Assembly (NCBI GenBank): GCA_017882245.1
Contig: JADGPV010000153.1
Span: 1 to 5,020 of the forward strand
Length of the DNA: 5,020 bases
Direction: 5' to 3'
Source of the DNA: Bacteroidales bacterium
GTDB lineage: Bacteria > Bacteroidota > Bacteroidia > Bacteroidales > VadinHA17
Part shown: piece after piece, positions 1-5,020 of the stretch
Layout of the letters: every line of letters starts with the position of its first letter
Position numbering within the stretch: the stretch's first letter is position 1
Notes under the pieces: generated by a model
Told to the model about the DNA's origin: nothing
Seen by the model: only the letters and a program-made list of their open reading frames with translations
The model's database searches: none
Translations under genes and position numbers: made by a program

Positions 1-2238
1 GCCCCTCAGGGTGATCTCACCGGTCATGGCTACATATTTCTTCACCTTCCTCTGTGTGAATGCTGAGGCGATGGAGACTGCCATGGTGATGCCTGCTGAC
101 GGACCGTCCTTTGGAATTGCACCCTCGGGAACATGAATATGAATATTCCACTTCTCTGAGAAATTGTCAGGGAGTTCAAGCATTGATGCGTGTGCCTTGA
201 GGTATTCAAGTGCTATCACGGCTGACTCCTTCATTACATCGCCCAGGTTACCAGTAAGCGTAAGGTTCCCCTTGCCCCTGCTGAGACTGGTCTCCACAAA
301 CAGTATCTCTCCGCCGGTGGCTGTCCATGCCAGTCCTGTAACCACTCCCGCCTGATCATTGCCGTCATAAATGTCCTGGAGATATTTTGGCGGTCCGAGA
401 ATTTCCATCACCTCAGCAATTGGGAGGTTCTCTGCCGGAGTTTTATCGAAGGCTATCTCCCTGGCTCTGTGCCTTACAAGCTTGGCAATGCGTTTATCAA
501 GCTCCCTGACTCCTGACTCGCGGGTATACTTCTGAATGATCTCTTCTATGACCTGCTTTGAGAGCGAGAACTGTGAACTCTTCACTCCGTGGGCTTCAAG
601 CTGCTTGGGTATAAGGTGTCTGACAGCTATTTCCCTCTTCTCCTCGACAAGGTAGCCTGATATCTCTATCAGCTCCATTCTGTCGCGCAGGGCCGGACTG
701 ACCGTTGAGAGAGTATTGGCTGTGGCTATGAAAAGCACCTTTGAGAGGTCGTATTCCATCTCGAGGAAATTATCGTAGAAGTGAGTGTTTTGCTCCGGGT
801 CAAGCACTTCCAGTAAGGCTGAGGCCGGGTCTCCCCTGAAATCCTGTCCTACCTTGTCGACCTCATCAAGTATGAAGACTGGGTTTGAAGAGCCTGCACG
901 GCGTATGTTCTGTACCACTCTGCCAGGCATGGCGCCAATATAAGTCTTGCGGTGACCTCTGATCTCTGCCTCATCATGTAGTCCGCCCAGCGACATACGG
1001 GCGTACTTGCGTCCCAGGGCACGGGCAACGGATTTGCCAAGCGAGGTCTTACCTACACCGGGAGGGCCGTATAGGCACAGAATAGGAGACTTCATGTCAC
1101 CCTTAAGCTTCAGAACTGCAAGATGCTCAAGTATCCTCTCCTTGACCTCCTCAAGCCCGTAGTGATCTTCGTCAAGGACACGCTGTGCGTTTGTAAGATC
1201 AAGGTTATCAGTAGTATGTTCATCCCACGGGAGTTCTAGTAGGATCTGTATATAGTTAACCTCCACTGAATATTCTGCTGCGGCAGGATTGAGTCGTGAG
1301 AGCTTATCAAGTTCACGGCTGAACACTCTGGCTACATCCTCATTCCATAATTTTTTTGTACCCCTGAGGCGAAATTCCTCCACTTCCTTCTCAACAGGGT
1401 TGCCCCCCAGTTCATTCTGAATGGTCTTCATCTGCTGGTGCAAAAGGAACTCTCGCTGCTGCTGGTCTATCTCGTATTTGACCTTCGACTGCAGTTCGTT
1501 TTTCAGTTCCAGGAGCTGGATCTCCCTGACAAGGTGCTCCATCAGCCTCAGTCCGCGCTCCTTGAGATTTGATGCCTCAAGCAACTTCTGCTTGTCATTG
1601 ACATTTATCTCAGTGTTAGCGCAGATATAATTTATCAGGTAGGTACTGTTCTCAATATTCTTAACCGCAAATGAGGCTTCAGGATTAATATTCGGATTCA
1701 GTTTGACAATCTTCATCGAAAGGTCTTTGAGTGAACCGATGATCACTTCGAAGTCTTTCTCATCCTCTCCGCCCCTGGTATCGGGTATGGCTTTCACCTG
1801 GGCCGTGAGGTAAGGCAATGTCTGCACAATGCTCACGATGGAAATGCGTCTCCGGCCCTGTATGATTGCTGTTGTAGTGCCGTCAGGCATCTCCAGCAGT
1901 TTGACGATCTGGCCCAGCGTTCCCACCACATTCAGGTCGCGTACCTGGGGGTCATCGACCTCTGCATCCAGCTGTGCCACGGCAGCAACAAGTTTGTCGC
2001 CACGGTAGGCTTCACGTACCAGCTGTACGGATTTCTTCCGTCCAACGGAAATTGGTATCACCACTCCGGGAAAGAGAACATTGTTGCGCAGCGGTAACAA
2101 CGGCACGCTCCCCGGTATCTCCACTTCATCAAGCTCCTGGTCATCGCCATCGGAAAGGATAGGTATGATCTCCCTGCCTTCATCCGTCGGTTCAAGAAAC
2201 ATGGCGCTCTCCCACCTTTTAAAATCCTTTTTCTCCAT
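1..2238 (-). CDS. lon: ATP-dependent Lon protease (LonA type), partial: C-terminus cut by window edge
   Basis: ATP-driven cytoplasmic serine protease that unfolds and degrades damaged and regulatory proteins. I translated the minus strand by hand: 746 codons stay open from the ATG at 2238 to position 1. The order is an acidic N-terminal tail (about 1-44), the substrate-binding N domain starting with PLRNNVLFPG (49-58), a Gln-rich helical coil around 245-280 (QQQREFLLHQQMK from 259), then the AAA+ module. That module has Walker A GPPGVGKTS at 391-399, Walker B with DEVDK at 458-462, an LRDRME arginine (R520) and a sensor-2 GVRELDK (R578). The protease domain shows GLAWTATGGE (near 638) and GPSAG with catalytic Ser714. 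The visible part ends in MTGEITLRG; the catalytic Lys should lie about 11 codons further on. Bacteroidota Lon proteins are usually a little over 800 residues, so roughly 70-80 are missing. M13 is an alternative start. No Shine-Dalgarno is seen, as is usual in this phylum. Confidence 0.97.
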   Translation of the reverse strand, partial: MEKKDFKRWESAMFLEPTDEGREIIPILSDGDDQELDEVEIPGSVPLLPLRNNVLFPGVVIPISVGRKKSVQLVREAYRGDKLVAAVAQLDAEVDDPQVRDLNVVGTLGQIVKLLEMPDGTTTAIIQGRRRISIVSIVQTLPYLTAQVKAIPDTRGGEDEKDFEVIIGSLKDLSMKIVKLNPNINPEASFAVKNIENSTYLINYICANTEINVNDKQKLLEASNLKERGLRLMEHLVREIQLLELKNELQSKVKYEIDQQQREFLLHQQMKTIQNELGGNPVEKEVEEFRLRGTKKLWNEDVARVFSRELDKLSRLNPAAAEYSVEVNYIQILLELPWDEHTTDNLDLTNAQRVLDEDHYGLEEVKERILEHLAVLKLKGDMKSPILCLYGPPGVGKTSLGKSVARALGRKYARMSLGGLHDEAEIRGHRKTYIGAMPGRVVQNIRRAGSSNPVFILDEVDKVGQDFRGDPASALLEVLDPEQNTHFYDNFLEMEYDLSKVLFIATANTLSTVSPALRDRMELIEISGYLVEEKREIAVRHLIPKQLEAHGVKSSQFSLSKQVIEEIIQKYTRESGVRELDKRIAKLVRHRAREIAFDKTPAENLPIAEVMEILGPPKYLQDIYDGNDQAGVVTGLAWTATGGEILFVETSLSRGKGNLTLTGNLGDVMKESAVIALEYLKAHASMLELPDNFSEKWNIHIHVPEGAIPKDGPSAGITMAVSIASAFTQRKVKKYVAMTGEITLRG

Positions 2239-2255
2239 AAAACTTAAAAACTATG

Positions 2256-2263
2256 CAAAATTA
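2256..2263 (-). promoter_or_regulatory. candidate -7 element of a Bacteroidota-type promoter for lon
   Basis: Read on the minus strand this is TAATTTTG, which fits the Bacteroidota primary-sigma -7 consensus TAnnTTTG. It lies 17 bp before the lon ATG, so the leader would be only about 10-15 nt. No TTTG sits at the expected upstream distance of about 19 bp, so only half of the promoter is supported. The region is AT-rich and chance matches are likely. No heat-shock inverted repeat (CIRCE-like) was seen near it. Confidence 0.35.
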
Positions 2264-2302
2264 GTCAAATTAACTTAACTGTATCTTTGATTCCATTTCT
2301 GT

Positions 2303-2336
2303 CACCTATCACCTATCCCTATCCCCAGCCCCGCCA
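2303..2336. repeat. short tandem repeat and G-rich tract upstream of lon
   Basis: On the plus strand CACCTAT occurs twice in tandem (2303-2309 and 2310-2316), followed by a degenerate CCCTAT unit and then C-runs. On the minus strand, the coding strand of lon, this reads as two GGGG runs, one GGG run and flanking GG pairs within about 25 nt. That is close to, but short of, a canonical four-run three-tetrad quadruplex motif. The remaining non-coding DNA between the rpmE2 terminator and lon (2239-2411) shows no gene. Function unknown. Confidence 0.5.
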
Positions 2337-2411
2337 TCTGCCAATGGTCATTTACATTTATCAGCTCTGTAAGGGCGACCTGTTTAAAGGAATTATATAT
2401 AAAGAGTCATA

Positions 2412-2441
2412 AAAAAAGCTGCCCGATGAGGCAGCTTTTTT
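2412..2441 (-). terminator. intrinsic terminator after rpmE2
   Basis: GCTGCC (2418-2423) pairs perfectly with GGCAGC (2430-2435) around a 6-nt loop. The stem is flanked by an A-run on one side and a T-run on the other, so the pairing extends to 12 bp. Transcribed on the minus strand it gives a GC stem followed by a U-tract, 15 nt after the rpmE2 stop codon. Because of the symmetric A/T flanks it would also work for plus-strand transcription, but no plus-strand gene is seen here. Confidence 0.88.
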
Positions 2442-2455
2442 CCGATTAAGGTTAT

Positions 2456-2722
2456 CTATTTCGATTTTTTGTCAAGATGAGACTTGTAGCGACTCATATA
2501 CTTATCCACCCTTCCTGCGGTGTCAACGAGCTTCATCTTACCGGTATAGAACGGATGAGAAGTATTTGAAATCTCAAGCTTGATAAGCGGATATTCATTC
2601 CCGTCTTCCCATTTGATGGTATCACGTGACGAGGCTGTTGAACGCGTCATAAAGGCATAGCCGTTTGACATATCCTGAAATACAACCAACCTGTAATTGC
2701 CCGGATGTATACCTTCTTTCAT
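2456..2722 (-). CDS. rpmE2: 50S ribosomal protein L31, type B (zinc-independent)
   Basis: Component of the large ribosomal subunit that forms part of a bridge to the small subunit. The product is 88 residues, the normal length for the type B family. It opens with the family pattern IHPxNYRLVVFQD (5-17) and carries the hallmark SHPFYTGK at 55-62, followed by a basic C-terminal tail. It contains no cysteine, so it is the C-minus form that does not bind structural zinc. In many bacteria this form is a zinc-starvation paralogue of a zinc-binding L31; in Bacteroidota it is often the only or main L31. I see no Zur-like operator. AAGGA lies a few bases before the ATG, which supports this start. The gene stands alone, with a strong promoter upstream and an intrinsic terminator after its TAG stop, so it looks monocistronic, although readthrough from the GNAT-like gene is possible. 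Confidence 0.96.
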   Translation of the reverse strand: MKEGIHPGNYRLVVFQDMSNGYAFMTRSTASSRDTIKWEDGNEYPLIKLEISNTSHPFYTGKMKLVDTAGRVDKYMSRYKSHLDKKSK

Positions 2723-2772
2723 ATCCTTGTATAATTTGTTATTGAATAGTAAATCCTTTTTCTAAGGGTTTG

Positions 2773-2803
2773 CAAAGATAATGAACATTGAGAAAAATAC
2801 AAA
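2773..2803 (-). promoter_or_regulatory. Bacteroidota primary-sigma promoter for rpmE2
   Basis: On the minus strand TTTG (2803-2800), a 19-bp spacer and TATCTTTG (2780-2773) match the Bacteroidota consensus TTTG / TAnnTTTG in both sequence and spacing. Transcription would start near 2768, giving an untranslated leader of about 45 nt before the rpmE2 ATG. The -33 element lies less than 20 bp beyond the stop codon of the GNAT-like gene, with no terminator between them. High expression is expected for a ribosomal protein gene, in keeping with the perfect match. Confidence 0.82.
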
Positions 2804-2819
2804 GGAGTGATAAAAATTT

Positions 2820-3470
2820 TCAGTTTTTATGTTGTGGCCGCCGTGCAGCCTGATTTTCCTCCATCTCTGCCTTGTACATTTTAAATGGCAGCGTGTCATT
2901 TATCATGTACCTGAAGGTCATGTGCGTCTTAGCAATCACTGCCCCGAGAGCTTCATAAATGGATATCATCTTCGAATTGAAATCACCGACCCATGAGAGT
3001 TCAAGCTCCCTGTAAAAGCGCTTCTTGCGGAAGACACGGAAAATATGAAGAAAAATGGCAGATTCTATCCCGCTGTTCTGGTATGAAGGGTTAACTCCGG
3101 CCACCAGGCCTCGCATGCGGGTCATTTTGTGAGTTTGTTTGAACCAAACGAACCTGATCATATTCCAGGGCGTAAGCCTTCCATTGAAATATTTAATGAT
3201 CTGGTTCAGATCAGGGAAGATAACGAAGAATGCTATGGGTTTCTCATCGTGGTAGGCATACCATATAAGTTCTTCATCAATAAACGCTTTTGCCTGCTTC
3301 AGTGTATTACGGAGTGCCTCCGGATCAAGCGGCGTGAAGTCCTCCTTGAAGGCCGCCCATGTTGCATTATAGATTTCAACCATGTCAGCTATGAACTTAT
3401 CCGCCTGACGGTAATCAAAATGCCGGAAGGTATACCCCGGGCGTTTGGATACCCAGTCCGCTATCTTCAT
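2820..3470 (-). CDS. GNAT-like protein, C-terminal half (downstream of in-frame amber stop)
   Basis: A 216-residue open frame in exactly the same frame as the N-terminal half (4028-3519), from which it is separated by one TAG and 16 sense codons. Together they make a protein of about 402 residues, close to the size I recall for a family of GNAT-like proteins (YghO-like) in Bacteroidota and Proteobacteria. This half holds the recognisable acetyltransferase fold: YNATWA (34-39), a beta-strand block around 68-85, then VNPSYQNSGIESA (126-138), where Q131-x-x-G134 resembles the acetyl-CoA pyrophosphate loop. A helix and FNSKMISIYEALGA (164-177) follow, like the C-terminal GNAT motif. The usual last Gly/Ala of the loop is replaced by Glu, so activity is uncertain. 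Substrate unknown. The ATG at 3470 has GGAG six bases upstream, so independent translation is conceivable. There is no other ATG/GTG/TTG between the TAG and this start. It ends in TGA. Confidence 0.75.
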   Translation of the reverse strand: MKIADWVSKRPGYTFRHFDYRQADKFIADMVEIYNATWAAFKEDFTPLDPEALRNTLKQAKAFIDEELIWYAYHDEKPIAFFVIFPDLNQIIKYFNGRLTPWNMIRFVWFKQTHKMTRMRGLVAGVNPSYQNSGIESAIFLHIFRVFRKKRFYRELELSWVGDFNSKMISIYEALGAVIAKTHMTFRYMINDTLPFKMYKAEMEENQAARRPQHKN

Positions 3471-3518
3471 AAATCGCTCCGGAAAAACCTCAACTGTACT
3501 GACATACTTGTGATAACT

Positions 3519-3521
3519 CTA
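3519..3521 (-). other. in-frame TAG interrupting the GNAT-like gene
   Basis: Codon 170 of the reconstructed gene reads TAG, between ...RVYFEQ and SYHKYVSTVEVF... No frame change is needed to continue. The 16 codons between the TAG and the ATG at 3470 look like normal protein and link the two halves smoothly. TAG is one base away from TAT/TAC (Tyr), CAG (Gln), TGG (Trp), AAG (Lys), GAG (Glu), TTG (Leu) or TCG (Ser). Both neighbouring genes use TAG as a real terminator, so a reassigned code is unlikely. Confidence 0.9.
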
Positions 3522-4028
3522 CTGCTCAAAATATACCCTGAAGCCGTAGTCTTCGAAAAAACGCCTGTAATACTTCTTATTATATGGCATGCCGAAGCCC
3601 GGTTGAATGAAGCCTTCAACAAGCAGCCCCCAGTAATTGTCGTTCTCACCGAAATTTATTGGTCCGTCCATTGCTTCCATGCCTCTGTCGGACAGCCACT
3701 TGCGGACTGTATCAAACAGCATGAAGGCTGCCTCCCGTGAATATGTAACCTCAAAAAAACCAAAGCCGCCGGTAGGCTGCCTGTTTGCCTTCGAGCGTAT
3801 CTCATCGATGAAAGCAGCTACCCTTCCCATGGTCTTATCATTTTCGTCAACCAACAGCCACCGTGTCGCTTCTCCATGCCTGAAAGTAATATTCCTTGCA
3901 GGATCGAAGACAGATTCAATCTGGCTGTCCAGGGGACATACCCAGTCAGGGTCTTCCTTGTAAAGCCTCTTCGCGAAGTCCAGAAACTCCCTCCTGTGAG
4001 CATCGGTTAGCACTTCAATTGTTTTCAT
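3519..4028 (-). CDS. GNAT-like protein, N-terminal half (ends at in-frame amber stop)
   Basis: 169 residues from the ATG at 4028 to a TAG at 3521-3519. It shows the opening of the long GNAT-like (YghO-type) family: LYKEDPDWVCPL (22-33), FDPARN (41-46), a strand with MGRVAAFID (67-75), GGFGFFE (87-93), GPINFGENDNYWGLLVEGF (122-140) and a PYNKKYYRRFFEDYGF segment (148-163). In that family the segment continues directly into a second, clearly acetyltransferase-like half, which here is present in frame downstream (3470-2820). As it stands this fragment would lack the acetyl-CoA loop and is probably inactive alone. The role of the family is not known to me; a small-molecule or lipid acyltransfer role is only a guess from the fold. 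No Shine-Dalgarno precedes the start. A candidate promoter lies about 110 bp upstream. Confidence 0.8.
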   Translation of the reverse strand: MKTIEVLTDAHRREFLDFAKRLYKEDPDWVCPLDSQIESVFDPARNITFRHGEATRWLLVDENDKTMGRVAAFIDEIRSKANRQPTGGFGFFEVTYSREAAFMLFDTVRKWLSDRGMEAMDGPINFGENDNYWGLLVEGFIQPGFGMPYNKKYYRRFFEDYGFRVYFEQ

Positions 4029-4104
4029 CTATAGAATTTGAAGGTTAAATCATATCTTCATTTTCTGCATGCCCAATCCAAATTCTTTCACTTTCTGGTA
4101 TGAT

Positions 4105-4124
4105 CATTCCTGCTTACCGGAATG
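4105..4124. other. small inverted repeat in the leader of the GNAT-like gene
   Basis: CATTCC (4105-4110) and GGAATG (4119-4124) form a 6-bp stem with an 8-nt loop, between the candidate promoter and the start codon at 4028. No T-run follows on either strand, so it does not look like an intrinsic terminator. It may be a leader hairpin or chance. Confidence 0.3.
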
Positions 4125-4136
4125 CATTATATGCCT

Positions 4137-4144
4137 CAAATATA
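4137..4144 (-). promoter_or_regulatory. candidate promoter -7 element for the GNAT-like gene
   Basis: On the minus strand this reads TATATTTG, a full match to the Bacteroidota -7 consensus TAnnTTTG. About 20 bp further upstream is TCTG, a three-of-four match to the -33 TTTG. If used, it gives a leader of roughly 100 nt before the ATG at 4028. The 153-bp gap after the flippase gene (4029-4181) otherwise holds only the small inverted repeat and very short open frames, with no convincing gene and no terminator. Confidence 0.45.
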
Positions 4145-4181
4145 ATCCTTTTTGATTTCTCGGGCAGAAGCAGCAGAATTA

Positions 4182-5020
4182 CTAATGGAAGTTTATTATG
4201 CGGTGATCAATGAGGACAAACAGGATTATCAGAATAACGGAACAAATGATCCATTTAAGAACCGGAATGTAATCTGCAGGCCTGATCTTCATCTTTTTCC
4301 ATACATACCAGATAAGGAAGATCTTTTCAAATGAAAAGACAATGAAGGTGGCGAGTGCCACGCCAACGACCCCATAGGGTTTTATCATGTAAAGACTGAG
4401 AGGAACATTTATTGCTATTTCTATTGCAGCTGTGATCATGGTCACATTTGTCTTCCGGCGACCTATGATTATGGTCTGAGGAAAGACCAGCCTGGGGATG
4501 ATGAGCAGGAGATATATCATGAAGACATCAGCACTGCGCCGGTACTCAGGATTAAAAAGGCGAGGGTAAATCCAGCGTGCGAAAAACATGGTCACCATTG
4601 ATATCGGAAAAAGATAATGCATAAGCTTTTCCGATTTGGTACGCAGGGTCACAAGGGCCTCTCTCATCCCCTCCCTTGTGCTGAAGCGTGGAAGGAGTGC
4701 ATTGCTGAGTCCGTTGGCGAGCAGCAGTACCAGCGGAAATTCCTTTGCACCATAGCGATACATGGCAAAGACACCCGGATCCTCGTAGCGGGCTGAGATT
4801 ATAATGCCGTCAACATACTGCGCTGATCCGCTTATGAGGAATGTAAGTATCAAAGGCAGCCCGATGCGAAGCTGTTCCTTTATGAAATCGAATGATACCT
4901 TTATAAGTGTATACCTCCTCAAGAGTATTATCAGCCATATCCATCTTATTCCTGTTATGGCGAACAAACCATAAATGGCGCTCTTCTCATCAAAGCCAGC
5001 CAGCACCGGAGCCAGAACGA
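4182..5020 (-). CDS. polysaccharide/oligosaccharide flippase (Wzx-like, MATE/MOP superfamily), partial: N-terminus outside window
   Basis: Inner-membrane transporter of the kind that flips lipid-linked sugar units across the cytoplasmic membrane for O-antigen, capsule or exopolysaccharide assembly. The frame is open through position 5020, so the start is outside the window; 278 residues are visible. The GTG at 5006 is not taken as the start because the sequence before it continues the reading frame. Counting from that codon, about eight hydrophobic helices are seen, near 11-29, 47-70, 89-106, 129-150, 160-181, 190-208, 212-235 and 248-268, with basic loops such as GRRKT (182-186) and WKKMKIR (236-242). 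Motifs AQYVDGIIIS (62-71) and YGVVGVALAT (211-220) are typical of these proteins. Family members usually have 420-490 residues, so roughly the first third is missing. The gene ends with TAG followed at once by an in-frame TAA. The sugar substrate cannot be told from this fragment. Confidence 0.88.
   Translation of the reverse strand, partial: VLAPVLAGFDEKSAIYGLFAITGIRWIWLIILLRRYTLIKVSFDFIKEQLRIGLPLILTFLISGSAQYVDGIIISARYEDPGVFAMYRYGAKEFPLVLLLANGLSNALLPRFSTREGMREALVTLRTKSEKLMHYLFPISMVTMFFARWIYPRLFNPEYRRSADVFMIYLLLIIPRLVFPQTIIIGRRKTNVTMITAAIEIAINVPLSLYMIKPYGVVGVALATFIVFSFEKIFLIWYVWKKMKIRPADYIPVLKWIICSVILIILFVLIDHRIINFH

Noticed and set aside
849..1040. Short minus-strand open frame of 63 residues
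   Set aside because: It is a shadow in another frame inside the lon AAA+ domain, whose own frame is continuous with clear Walker motifs.
3519..3521. Genome-wide reassignment of TAG to an amino acid (as in some phages of Bacteroidota)
   Set aside because: rpmE2 and the flippase gene end properly at TAG, rpmE2 at the family length with a terminator 15 nt later, and no phage genes are present.
3129..3740. Plus-strand 203-residue open frame spanning the amber site of the GNAT-like gene
   Set aside because: It lies wholly antisense to the GNAT-like gene, has no recognisable motif or promoter, and its openness follows from the codon pattern of the opposite strand.
4105..4124. Terminator for the flippase gene
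   Set aside because: The stem is only 6 bp and no T-run follows on the minus strand.
4152..4334. Plus-strand 60-residue open frame between the flippase and GNAT-like genes
   Set aside because: Most of it overlaps the flippase C-terminus antisense; there is no promoter or recognisable motif.
1..5020. A defence system, mobile element, CRISPR array or novel multi-gene system
   Set aside because: All genes belong to recognisable core families on one strand; there are no repeats with spacers, transposase motifs, integrase sites or toxin-antitoxin-like pairs.

Overview
This looks like chromosomal core sequence from a member of the Bacteroidota, most likely a Bacteroidales-type organism. The evidence is the protein sequences (a Lon protease, a cysteine-free type B L31 and a Bacteroidota-style GNAT-like protein), a textbook Bacteroidota promoter (TTTG, 19 bp, TAnnTTTG) in front of the L31 gene, and gene starts that mostly lack a Shine-Dalgarno sequence. 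No mobile element, CRISPR array, tRNA or rRNA is visible.

Every supported gene lies on the minus strand, so the reading order runs from high to low coordinates. At 5020-4182 is the C-terminal part of a multi-pass polysaccharide/oligosaccharide flippase (Wzx/MATE-like); its start lies outside the window. After a 153 bp gap holding a candidate promoter comes a GNAT-like protein of about 402 codons (4028-2820), interrupted by one in-frame TAG at codon 170. A conventional caller sees it as two genes, 4028-3519 and 3470-2820. A short gap with a strong promoter leads to rpmE2, encoding type B ribosomal protein L31 (2722-2456), which ends in a clear intrinsic terminator (2412-2441). After about 170 bp of non-coding DNA with a G-rich repeat tract comes lon (2238 to beyond position 1). 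It is cut off by the window edge just after the catalytic serine and before the catalytic lysine.

The genes do not form an obvious single pathway: a cell-envelope transporter, a GNAT-like protein of unknown substrate, a ribosomal protein and a quality-control protease, each apparently with its own promoter. I found no convincing new biological system. The most notable signal is the amber-interrupted GNAT-like gene. The frame is intact on both sides of the stop, and a GGAG motif and ATG lie just downstream. It could be a fresh nonsense mutation, a sequence error, translational readthrough, or a gene split into two separately translated halves. TAG is used as an ordinary terminal stop by both neighbouring genes, which argues against genome-wide recoding of TAG.
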